Source: a virus
Virus record (IMG/VR): IMGVR_UViG_3300028920_000307
Span: 1-20,636 of that record
Length of the DNA stretch: 20,636 bases
Direction: 5' to 3' (one strand)
The position numbers were made by a program, and so were the translations under genes. The notes below the pieces were generated by a model that was not told the DNA's origin, ran no database searches, and worked only from the letters and a program-made list of their open reading frames with translations. This document shows positions 16,418-20,636 of this stretch, piece by piece. Every line of letters begins with the position of its first letter. Position 1 is the first letter of the stretch.

Positions 16418-16747
16418 ATGAAACGATTTCTTTTTACCGCCGTAATGCTCATAGTGGGCGTTGCGCTATTTGCTCAAGACCCTGAGCCGGCACCGGAAAA
16501 AACGGGGTGGTTCTGGCAAGCCATAAGCGGCGTTTTGCTTATTTCAACGATGTTTTTTGCCGGTGCAAGAGCCTGGGTATTCGGCAAAATTACCGATCTT
16601 AAATTTATGGTTAAGGAGGTGTTTGAATTACTTGACTATGTTTTGAAAGCAGCAGCAGACAACACATTTACCCAGGAAGAACAACAAAGGATAGTTAAGG
16701 AGGCCCAGGATATTAAAATAGCCTGGCGTAAGGTTATTGGCCGATGA
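16418..16747 (+). CDS. Small membrane protein with signal peptide, candidate holin
   Basis: This protein has 109 residues. MKRFLFTAVMLIVGVALFAQ looks like a signal peptide, with cleavage likely after the ALFAQ stretch, followed by an acidic/proline linker (DPEPAPEK). A second hydrophobic segment (about 32-50, FWQAISGVLLISTMFFAGARAW) should span the membrane. The rest is a soluble helical domain with a charged C-terminus (TQEEQQRIVKEAQDIKIAWRKVIG). The cassette position after the endolysin makes it a candidate holin or spanin-like protein. I recognise no family. The leader is AACAACTAA-N11-ATG. It overlaps the next gene by 4 bp. Confidence 0.7.
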   Translation: MKRFLFTAVMLIVGVALFAQDPEPAPEKTGWFWQAISGVLLISTMFFAGARAWVFGKITDLKFMVKEVFELLDYVLKAAADNTFTQEEQQRIVKEAQDIKIAWRKVIGR

Positions 16748-16938
16748 ATTTAGTTTGGTTAATAGCCTTTTTCGGCGGCCTGAGCGCCGGAATTATCATA
16801 GGCGTATTAATTGACCGGGATACCCTTTTAAAGGTCGGAAAGATCAAATTTAGAGGCCGGGGGTATACTGCGGATGATATATTGGATGTTAACCTAACCA
16901 GGCGGGAAAAACGACGGCGCCGCAAAAATAGGCGGTAA
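16744..16938 (+). CDS. Small single-pass membrane protein in the lysis cassette
   Basis: This 64-residue protein has a hydrophobic Gly-rich N-terminal segment (residues 3-23, LVWLIAFFGGLSAGIIIGVLI). After it come an Asp/Arg turn, a hydrophilic stretch and a very basic tail (RREKRRRRKNRR). The Gly-rich membrane helix with a positive cytoplasmic tail is common among small phage holins and antiholins. The start overlaps the preceding stop by 4 bp, so expression is coupled. It is the last gene of the long rightward block, and a strong terminator follows. The function within lysis is inferred from position and membrane topology only. Confidence 0.65.
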   Translation: MNLVWLIAFFGGLSAGIIIGVLIDRDTLLKVGKIKFRGRGYTADDILDVNLTRREKRRRRKNRR

Positions 16939-16975
16939 AAATTGGCGTTCCATTGTGCCGGTTTTTAGTTGTTTG

Positions 16976-17004
16976 CCGGGGTCAGAAATGGCCCCGGTTT
17001 TTTT
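16976..17004 (+). terminator. Intrinsic terminator after the lysis cassette
   Basis: CCGGGG (16976-16981) pairs with CCCCGG (16992-16997). The stem extends inward by U-G, C-G and A-U to a GAAA tetraloop (16985-16988). A run of seven T follows (16998-17004). This closes the late rightward transcription unit. Confidence 0.92.
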
Positions 17005-17020
17005 ATGTTAATTATTTTGT

Positions 17021-17061
17021 AACTTTTTTTAAAAAAAAACGTAGAAAAAGTTGTATATTGC
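17021..17061 (+). promoter_or_regulatory. Inverted repeat and weak promoter-like element before the small-gene cassette
   Basis: AACTTTTT (17021-17028) is an exact inverted copy of AAAAAGTT (17045-17052), around a run of nine A. Immediately after it, TATATTGC (17054-17061) partly matches TAnnTTTG. The TTG at 17017-17019 is 34 nt upstream, too far for a standard -33 element. The region lies between a terminator and the first gene of a new cassette, where a promoter with an operator would be expected. Confidence 0.35.
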
Positions 17062-17073
17062 CAAAGTATTAAA

Positions 17074-17082
17074 AACAACTAA
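17074..17082 (+). promoter_or_regulatory. Leader motif AACAACTAA, 11 nt before ATG 17094
   Basis: The nonamer is followed by exactly 11 nt and then the ATG. The wider leader is similar to that of the next gene: both have AAAACAACTAAAA and end in ACAATGGAA. This points to a shared translation-initiation or regulatory element. Confidence 0.6.
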
Positions 17083-17093
17083 AAATCAAAACA

Positions 17094-17414
17094 ATGGAAA
17101 ATTCTTATTTCTCTTTTCGTTTGTCAAGCTCTTTAATTAAGCGTTTGATTTTCTTCTTTGACCTGGCCAGGGAATGGTCAGCAACCCTTAAAAATCTTAA
17201 TTCTGATAGGTCTCATTGCTATGTTGAGTATGAAGAGAATAACTCAGGAAAGTGGGTTTATGTTCGGGCGTATTGTGGTGACAATGAAGGCGGTCGAAAA
17301 ATTTGTATGGATCTTTATACGGATCTTATATTGGCTGAAAAGTTAGTTGCCGTAATGGTTGAGAGTGTAATTTCTGAATATAATGAGTATGTTAAATCTA
17401 ATCCAGATTTATAA
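17094..17414 (+). CDS. Hypothetical small phage protein
   Basis: This 106-residue protein belongs to no family I recognise. The N-terminus is aromatic and basic (SYFSFRLSSSLIKRLIFFFDLAREW), not a clear membrane anchor. The middle has two beta strands with CYVEYEENNSGKWVYVRAYCGD, and the C-terminal third is helical (LILAEKLVAVMVESVISEYNEY), so the whole suggests a small alpha/beta protein. It is the first gene after the late terminator, with its own leader, so the four-gene cassette may be transcribed separately from the structural genes. Codons are more AT-rich than in the tail genes, which may point to a different origin. Confidence 0.7.
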   Translation: MENSYFSFRLSSSLIKRLIFFFDLAREWSATLKNLNSDRSHCYVEYEENNSGKWVYVRAYCGDNEGGRKICMDLYTDLILAEKLVAVMVESVISEYNEYVKSNPDL

Positions 17415-17423
17415 AACAACTAA
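17415..17423 (+). promoter_or_regulatory. Leader motif AACAACTAA, 11 nt before ATG 17435
   Basis: The intergenic gap is only 20 nt and the motif fills its 5' part, 11 nt before the ATG. There is no room for a promoter with -33 and -7 elements in the gap, which favours a role in translation. Confidence 0.6.
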
Positions 17424-17434
17424 AACGTAAGACA

Positions 17435-17704
17435 ATGGAACAATTAAAAAAAGGCATGATTGTAATGATCTATGTAAAGCCCGACACAGAAACGGGCGAA
17501 ATCGGCGAAGCCGAATTACTTGAGCGACATTATACCGGCGGCGGGATTGAGTTTTGGGATGTCGAATTTATCGAACGTCCTGGCCAGGTCTACGGCCAGT
17601 TTATCAAAACGCCAGAAACGGAGCCGGCATATAACGACCATTATAAAACGGGTGTAAAGGGTGAATTTGATTTAGATAACTGGATAGCAAAACAACTAAA
17701 ATAA
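17435..17704 (+). CDS. Hypothetical small phage protein
   Basis: This 89-residue, acidic protein has a beta-rich beginning: QLKKGMIVMIYVKPDTETGEIGEAELLERH, then GGGIEFWDVEFIERPGQVYGQFI. A KGMIVMIYV strand followed by a loop and an EFWDVEF strand suggests a small barrel, like KOW/SH3-type fragments. No catalytic or metal-binding motif is seen. The last codons (AAA CAA CTA AAA) themselves contain AACAACTAA, here only 4 nt before the next ATG, so that copy is probably coincidental. The stop overlaps the next ATG by one base (TAATG). The function is unknown. Confidence 0.7.
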   Translation: MEQLKKGMIVMIYVKPDTETGEIGEAELLERHYTGGGIEFWDVEFIERPGQVYGQFIKTPETEPAYNDHYKTGVKGEFDLDNWIAKQLK

Positions 17705-17949
17705 TGGGATTTACAAGGTACGAAACGAAATGTCGTAAGTGCGGCAAAATACATATGCACAATATGCCCCTGATTGCCGAAAGCCGGGATCAAGCATGGC
17801 AGAGGCAGCGGGAATTTATGAACCTGATAGATTTTATATCTGCACATAGCAACAAGGCGTTGTTATTGCCGTGTGATTGCGTTGAACACGGATCAAGCGT
17901 ACATGAAATTGTAGGAATGGTTATACAAGACGATGAACATGACGAATAA
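17704..17949 (+). CDS. Hypothetical small protein with possible zinc-binding cysteines
   Basis: This 81-residue protein has CRKCGKIHMHNM near the start (C9 and C12 with nearby histidines) and CDC near residues 57-59 (LLLPCDCVEHG). Together these could form a zinc ribbon-like site. The part between them is helical (SRDQAWQRQREFMNLIDFISAHSNKAL). The end is acidic (QDDEHDE). It overlaps the next gene by 17 nt (17933-17949), and one base is shared with the gene before. No named family is recognised, and a nucleic-acid or protein adaptor role is only a guess from the cysteines. Confidence 0.65.
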   Translation: MGFTRYETKCRKCGKIHMHNMPLIAESRDQAWQRQREFMNLIDFISAHSNKALLLPCDCVEHGSSVHEIVGMVIQDDEHDE

Positions 17950-18241
17950 CGGGTTTTATAGTGTCCATAGGGACGGCAAAAAGGAAGAGCATTATAAAAA
18001 TGGTGTTTCCTTTAAGGTATATTATTTAAATGAGAAAACGGGAATATACGAAGAGTTGCCGGCCGGTGCCGTTACTAACATAACGGTCAGGGCGCCGAAA
18101 ACGAAGCGTTGGAAAAAGATGCGTAAGAAGTTTAAAAAATGGAATGCGACGATTACCGGTTTAATTGACCCTTATGCTTTTCTTTGTGACAAGGGATACA
18201 AAGACTTTGGAGATTGTCCCAATCGTAAGCCAGAAAAATAA
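17933..18241 (+). CDS. Hypothetical basic small protein overlapping the antisense HNH gene
   Basis: This protein has 102 residues, or 100 from a second in-frame ATG at 17939. A beta-rich N-terminal half (GFYSVHRDGKKEEHYKNGVSFKVYYL…AVTNITVRA) is followed by a very basic patch (KTKRWKKMRKKFKKWN, about 75-90). The end holds two cysteines. The basic patch would suit nucleic-acid or membrane-surface binding. The last 89 bp lie opposite the 3' end of the HNH gene. A perfect 9-bp hairpin with a T-rich tail follows 43 nt after the stop (18285-18318), which fits a genuine rightward transcript ending here. The function is unknown. Confidence 0.6.
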   Translation: MNMTNNGFYSVHRDGKKEEHYKNGVSFKVYYLNEKTGIYEELPAGAVTNITVRAPKTKRWKKMRKKFKKWNATITGLIDPYAFLCDKGYKDFGDCPNRKPEK

Positions 18242-18464
18242 CTTCGTTATAATCTCTACCCTCTTCAAAGGGTCTAATATGATCAACCTCACGGGCTACC
18301 CTCGTGAGGTTTTTCTTTGCGCATAATTCACAAATGGGATTAGACCGGATCTTTGCCCGGCGTAACTTTTGCCAACGTGAACTATTATAGATATTTAGGG
18401 CCGTAGCTTTACGGGTTGTTTTTATCCTGGGGGGGTGTTTTACCTTTAGATTAATCTTTGCCAT
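18153..18464 (-). CDS. HNH endonuclease
   Basis: This 103-residue nuclease has a zinc-stapled HNH fold. C45 and C48 (CELC) and C89 and C92 (CIPC) should hold the structural zinc. The catalytic motif has D61-H62 in REVDHIRP, N84 in WDNLQSLC, and H93/H97 in CHKEKH. In many HK97-like phages an HNH protein of this size beside the terminase genes is needed for cos cleavage. Here it lies far from the terminase, on the other strand and at the end of the leftward operon. Its ATG overlaps the stop of the lipoprotein gene (TAATG). Its 3' end overlaps a rightward gene by 89 bp, and it contains a terminator for the other strand. Confidence 0.9.
   Translation of the reverse strand: MAKINLKVKHPPRIKTTRKATALNIYNSSRWQKLRRAKIRSNPICELCAKKNLTRVAREVDHIRPFEEGRDYNEVIFLAYDWDNLQSLCIPCHKEKHKGQLNR
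18285..18318 (+). terminator. Rightward intrinsic terminator inside the antisense HNH gene
   Basis: AACCTCACG (18285-18293) pairs perfectly with CGTGAGGTT (18303-18311) around a 9-nt loop, followed by TTTCTTT on the plus strand. Read leftward, the downstream flank is not T-rich, so the terminator should act only on rightward transcripts, those of the 17094-18241 cassette. On the minus strand the same bases encode HNH residues from about 52 to 60, just before the DH motif. Confidence 0.7.
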
Positions 18465-19042
18465 TATTCAACCTCTAATTTTAACGTATATAGTTCAATT
18501 CCGAGTTTTGCCCTGGCAGCAGAGTCAACGGGGAACCATATATCTGTATTGGGGTAGTATCCGGCGGCGTAGGTATGATTTAAGGATTGCCAGGTAACCA
18601 GGTTATGATCATATTTAATAGAGTCCCAATATTGCCTATAATAGCGCCTCATATGGTTTTCAATATTATGTTGGTAAGTCATTAGTATGGCCTTGTTTTG
18701 CTGCCAGGTAAGCGTAAAAAAAGATGAATCAACCCTAATTTCTGGCGGCATAGTATCAAGTAAAACGACGTCGAAACGCCTGGTATTAATATTACCTGAT
18801 ATGTCGACGGCCTCAATTGTTACTTCTACGTATGGCGATCCGGCATCGAGGATATACCCGGCGGGCGGGTTTTGGGTCGGTATGGCTCCGCCGCAATTGT
18901 CAAAGACGTCGAAATAAATCAAATAATTGGGTAAAGTAGCTTGGCAATTTTCGTCGGCGTAGAGCGTTTGAATAGGTATCTGAGGTAAGCAATTACAGGA
19001 AATTAGCGTTACCATTGCGGCAAAAATAGTTGTTTTTTTCAT
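18464..19042 (-). CDS. HYR-like domain lipoprotein
   Basis: This 192-residue protein starts at ATG 19042, one base after the upstream stop (TAACATG). The frame is open further upstream, but only across the preceding gene. MKKTTIFAAMVTLISC is a lipoprotein signal with lipobox L13-I-S-C16. Residues about 30-100 follow the HYR pattern (an Ig-like module): C33, DNCGG (48-52), PTQNPPAG (55-62), VEVTIEAVDISGN (72-84) and DTMPP (96-100). Residues 110-192 are unassigned, aromatic and charged (HMRRYYRQYWDSIKYDH). It would be exported and membrane-anchored. For a phage gene this suggests alteration of the infected or lysogenic cell surface, such as superinfection exclusion, but that is inference. Confidence 0.82.
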   Translation of the reverse strand: MKKTTIFAAMVTLISCNCLPQIPIQTLYADENCQATLPNYLIYFDVFDNCGGAIPTQNPPAGYILDAGSPYVEVTIEAVDISGNINTRRFDVVLLDTMPPEIRVDSSFFTLTWQQNKAILMTYQHNIENHMRRYYRQYWDSIKYDHNLVTWQSLNHTYAAGYYPNTDIWFPVDSAARAKLGIELYTLKLEVE

Positions 19043-19043
19043 G

Positions 19044-19370
19044 TTATAAAAATTTGATGTTATGTTGTACCTCTTTGGATAGCTTTTTCTTTTCGCCGTA
19101 TTTGGTGCCTCGTAATTCTGGCCTGGTTTCCTGAAGGCGTTGCCGGCACCGTCTAATTGACTCAGGCGAGGCATAAACGCCGTCGATAAATTCCCTTGCA
19201 AACGATTCAAAGTTAATTGAAGGGCGACCGCTGCGAGGGTCGGGCCTTAATAAATGGTTCTGCCGGCACCAAATCTTTACCATTAATAGGCGGTCGTTGT
19301 CCCTGGTTGCTGGATGGGATCGGAGGATTAAATAAACCTCGTTTTGAAGGTCTTTAAGTCTGCTTATCAT
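19044..19370 (-). CDS. Conserved-looking small phage protein of unknown function
   Basis: This 108-residue, basic, mostly helical protein has an N-terminal helix (MISRLKDLQNEVYLILRSHPATRDND) followed by LLMVKIWCRQNH. A later PSINFESFAREFIDG and SPESIRRCRQRLQETRPELRG (about 69-89) gives a pattern I associate with small proteins in phage and conjugative-element early regions. There, 'PESIRR-RQ-LQE-PELRG' could be a winged-helix or DNA-contacting helix. The stop overlaps the upstream gene arrangement tightly: its ATG overlaps the previous stop by 4 bp, and the lipoprotein ATG follows after one base. A DNA-binding role is a weak inference. Confidence 0.75.
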   Translation of the reverse strand: MISRLKDLQNEVYLILRSHPATRDNDRLLMVKIWCRQNHLLRPDPRSGRPSINFESFAREFIDGVYASPESIRRCRQRLQETRPELRGTKYGEKKKLSKEVQHNIKFL

Positions 19371-19645
19371 GGCTTTTCCTCCTGTTGGTTAATCCATTCT
19401 TCATATCGTTTTTCTATTCTTTCAACTGTTTTTTTGTATCCATCAACAACAATTGGTGTCATTGGAATATAGCAGTCTTTTACAAAATCAACCGCATTTT
19501 GTTTCTTTTCCTGTCGGGCGTATTCTGATAAAAGTTCGTTCAAATCTTTTTCAAATTGAATGGGACCGCCATGACTCTCACCGAGAAATTTATAAGGATG
19601 GTACTTGTAGACAAAATTCCGTTTCAATTCTTTTAGTTTATCCAT
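19367..19645 (-). CDS. Hypothetical small phage protein
   Basis: This 92-residue protein is read from ATG 19645. The frame extends upstream to a TTG at 19675, but ATG 19645 has the leader AAACCAAAGACA directly before it, the same as the next gene upstream. MDKLKELKRNFVYKYHPYKFLG opens a basic helix. The rest is mainly helical and charged (FEKDLNELLSEYARQEKKQNAVDFV, KKTVERIEKRYEEWINQQEEK), suggesting a small coiled-coil or helical-bundle protein. No family is recognised. It overlaps the following gene by 4 bp, so the two are coupled. Confidence 0.7.
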   Translation of the reverse strand: MDKLKELKRNFVYKYHPYKFLGESHGGPIQFEKDLNELLSEYARQEKKQNAVDFVKDCYIPMTPIVVDGYKKTVERIEKRYEEWINQQEEKP

Positions 19646-19678
19646 TGTCTTTGGTTTGTTGGTGATTAAATTCAAAAT

Positions 19679-19870
19679 TTATATTTTTGTTATATCCTTT
19701 TCAGGGTTAATTTCAAAATCGTAATGTGTAGATTCTTCAGTTCCATAAGAAAGACTGTACAACAATCCATATCCTCGTACAATAATGGCTGTTACAAGTC
19801 TGTCATGTTGGTCGGAATCTGTTTTCAAATAAACTGTTTGTCCGATTTCAAATATGTTATTTATTTTCAT
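19679..19870 (-). CDS. Small conserved-looking protein with SH3/KOW-like start
   Basis: This 63-residue protein opens with FEIGQTVYLKTDSDQHDRLVTAIIVRGYG, then LLYSLSYGTEESTHYDFEI. The pattern 'G-x-V-YLKTDxxQ…VTAIIVR…Y-LS-GTE-T-HYDFEI' is one I associate with small proteins of Bacteroidota mobile elements. It suggests a small beta barrel, possibly binding nucleic acid or protein. The leader AAACCAAAGACA-ATG is the same as at the next gene (19645). The gene is AT-rich. Exact function is unknown. Confidence 0.72.
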   Translation of the reverse strand: MKINNIFEIGQTVYLKTDSDQHDRLVTAIIVRGYGLLYSLSYGTEESTHYDFEINPEKDITKI

Positions 19871-19881
19871 TGTCTTTGGTT

Positions 19882-20130
19882 TTATATCTCAAGGTCTTTA
19901 AGATCGTTAACACATTTTAAGCTTACCAGGTCGTCGGGATCTATTGACAGTACGTCAATGTCATTGTCTACAACTATTGTATAATACCCTTCCAAGTCAA
20001 GGGCGTCAACGGCCTCTTTTAGTTGATCCATTTCGTCACGGCTTAGGTGCCGTTTGTGCCGGAATATAATAACCGGCTTAGTGTTTGATTTTTGTTGTGG
20101 TGGTGGTGGAATGTTTGGTTTTTCAATCAT
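19882..20130 (-). CDS. Hypothetical small phage protein
   Basis: This 82-residue protein has an N-terminal proline-rich stretch (EKPNIPPPPQQKSNTKP). It is followed by a compact alpha/beta segment: VIIFRHKRHLSRDEMDQLKEAVDALDLEGYYTIVVDNDIDVLSI. The strand-helix-strand order (residues about 19-62) resembles small proteins that bind a nucleotide or a partner. No catalytic motif is clear. The leader AACAACTAA-N11-ATG is the same as at three rightward genes. The ATG overlaps the end of the upstream 75-residue frame by 8 nt. Confidence 0.72.
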   Translation of the reverse strand: MIEKPNIPPPPQQKSNTKPVIIFRHKRHLSRDEMDQLKEAVDALDLEGYYTIVVDNDIDVLSIDPDDLVSLKCVNDLKDLEI

Positions 20131-20350
20131 TGCGTTGTTGTTTAGTTGTTAATATTTTGGCTAATTCCCATGATGTTTTAAAGCCAAAACGGGTTTTATA
20201 CCAATGTAATTGAGTGTTGTAATCATTTTGAGTACCGATAAAGTTAAAGAAAACTCCGACGAATTTAAACACGTTCCGCCTTGCCTCCCGTTGGGAGATG
20301 AACCAAGCACTTGCATGATTCCAGACAATACTACATTTACCCCTTGCCAT
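20123..20350 (-). CDS. Hypothetical small protein, probable
   Basis: This 75-residue frame is the better of two overlapping minus-strand frames here. It contains WFISQREARRNVFKFVGVFFNFIGTQND, then HWYKTRFGFKTSWELAKIL. That spacing of aromatic, basic and hydrophobic residues looks like a real helical protein, unlike the Ser/Gly/Leu-rich alternative frame. Two consecutive TAA codons lie four codons upstream of the ATG, so it cannot extend. Its stop overlaps the following gene (ATGATTGA, 8 nt). Against it: the following gene has the AACAACTAA leader, which would fall inside this coding frame. The function is unknown. Confidence 0.5.
   Translation of the reverse strand: MARGKCSIVWNHASAWFISQREARRNVFKFVGVFFNFIGTQNDYNTQLHWYKTRFGFKTSWELAKILTTKQQRND
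20142..20150 (-). promoter_or_regulatory. Leader motif AACAACTAA, 11 nt before minus-strand ATG 20130
   Basis: On the minus strand AACAACTAA is followed by exactly 11 nt (ACAACAACGCA) and the ATG of the 82-residue gene. This is the only copy on this strand and shows that the element is not limited to the late region. The same bases would encode residues near the end of the upstream 75-residue frame. Confidence 0.55.
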
Positions 20351-20362
20351 TGGGCGCCCTTA

Positions 20363-20500
20363 TTACGATACAATGATGTACAACGGATTTGACCTAACGA
20401 CGGCGGCGGGTCGATACAGGATTTCAGGCGAATGTTTCTTGTCAAGCCTTTTGTTAAACCGGTAGTCTGCATTTCGAACCGGGTTGAATACGTTAATCAT
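20363..20500 (-). CDS. Possible 45-residue small protein
   Basis: An ATG at 20500 opens a short frame ending at TAA (20365-20363) with a basic product (MINVFNPVRNADYRF…KRLDKKHSPEILYRPAAV). It is in the same frame as the 75-residue gene downstream, separated by two stops. The predicted promoter -7 element lies only four bases before the ATG, so a transcript would be nearly leaderless. It could be real, a leader peptide, or chance. Confidence 0.3.
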   Translation of the reverse strand: MINVFNPVRNADYRFNKRLDKKHSPEILYRPAAVVRSNPLYIIVS

Positions 20501-20504
20501 TCCT

Positions 20505-20536
20505 CAAAGTTATAACGATAATTCCAAATAAATCAA
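20505..20536 (-). promoter_or_regulatory. Leftward Bacteroidota-type promoter TTG-N21-TAACTTTG
   Basis: On the minus strand TAACTTTG (plus 20505-20512) is an exact match to the Bacteroidota -7 element TAnnTTTG, and TTG (plus 20534-20536) is 21 nt upstream of it, within the known spacing range. Transcription would begin near 20498-20500 and drive the leftward operon down to the HNH gene. Confidence 0.65.
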
Positions 20537-20564
20537 GCCAGACATATCGAAAGTTATTAACAAC

Positions 20565-20597
20565 GGATTGGTTCAGGTTGTTTGAGGATTGTTCAGG
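20565..20597. repeat. Imperfect direct repeat GGATTG(G)TTCAGG, two copies
   Basis: GGATTGGTTCAGG (20565-20577) and GGATTGTTCAGG (20586-20597) begin 21 bp apart, about two helical turns. They lie just upstream of the leftward promoter, so they could bind a regulator. The second copy runs into a G-rich stretch. Confidence 0.45.
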
Positions 20598-20636
20598 GGA
20601 TAGGGGGGGGTGGAAAAAACGGCTACCCGGTTAAAC
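20596..20636 (+). other. G-rich tract at the right edge
   Basis: GGGG (20596-20599), then GGGGGGGG (20603-20610) and TGG give a G-rich run on the plus strand, which is purine-only apart from two T's. A six-A run follows. I see no gene here. The tract could fold as a G-quadruplex, but there are too few separated G runs for confidence. The window ends before a partner gene to the right can be seen. Confidence 0.3.

Noticed and set aside
17691-17699. A sixth AACAACTAA copy before ATG 17704
   Set aside because: It is only 4 nt from the ATG and encodes the last residues of the upstream protein, so it does not follow the 11-nt rule.
19043-19210. N-terminal extension of the lipoprotein frame up to 19210
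   Set aside because: It would cover the preceding gene and hide the lipoprotein signal. ATG 19042 begins directly with the signal sequence.
19208-19215. TAACTTTG on the minus strand within the 108-residue gene as a promoter for the lipoprotein
   Set aside because: No TTG lies 19-23 nt upstream on that strand, and it is inside a coding region.
20161-20472. A 103-codon minus-strand frame overlapping the 75-residue gene
   Set aside because: Its product is Ser/Gly/Leu-rich without pattern. The alternative frame gives a more protein-like sequence and couples to the next gene by an 8-nt overlap. Not fully excluded, as the promoter would allow a proper leader for it.
1-20636. CRISPR arrays, tRNA genes, insertion sequences or toxin-antitoxin pairs
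   Set aside because: I looked for spaced direct repeats, cloverleaf-like segments, terminal inverted repeats and known small toxin motifs and saw none.

Overview
The window is a contiguous part of a tailed (siphovirus-like) phage or prophage genome with an HK97-type morphogenesis module. A host in the Bacteroidota is the best reading. Gene starts lack Shine-Dalgarno sequences and have A-rich leaders. The one clear promoter (minus strand, 20505-20536) matches the Bacteroidota form TTG-N21-TAnnTTTG. A lipoprotein with an HYR-like domain fits the same group. I see no integrase, repressor, replication gene, tRNA, CRISPR array or insertion sequence, so lifestyle cannot be decided here. Family assignments come from motifs and gene order, not from database searches.

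Layout. 110-5213 (+): packaging and head genes, namely P27-type small terminase, large terminase, portal, S78 prohead protease and HK97-fold major capsid, tightly overlapping and closed by an intrinsic terminator. 5296-7412 (+): connector, head-tail joining, gp10-like and DUF3168-like genes and the major tail tube protein, again closed by a terminator. 7504-9675 (+): tail assembly chaperones G and G-T, joined by a probable -1 frameshift at A AAA AAG, then a short tape measure protein. 9675-15640 (+): tail tip, comprising a large hub-like protein, a second tail-tube paralogue carrying an extra lectin-like C-terminal domain, a small beta-rich protein, and a 696-residue protein with a lectin-like N-terminus and a polysaccharide-deacetylase-like C-terminus. 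15643-16938 (+): lysis cassette with an Amidase_2 endolysin, an overlapping coiled-coil membrane protein and two further small membrane proteins, then a terminator. 17094-18241 (+): four small genes of unknown function. 18153-20500 (-): a leftward operon of small genes, ending with an HYR-like lipoprotein and an HNH nuclease that converges on and overlaps the rightward cassette. Its probable promoter lies near the right edge.

For a second look: (1) a leader motif AACAAC(T/A)AA placed exactly 11 nt before the ATG of five genes on both strands; (2) strong enrichment of CCWGG, about ten-fold in the two genes counted by hand; (3) a duplicated tail-tube gene with an added lectin-like domain; (4) terminators directly after the major capsid and major tail genes; (5) a rightward terminator embedded in the antisense HNH gene; (6) an amidase tail overprinted by a coiled-coil membrane protein; (7) a phage-borne HYR-like lipoprotein.
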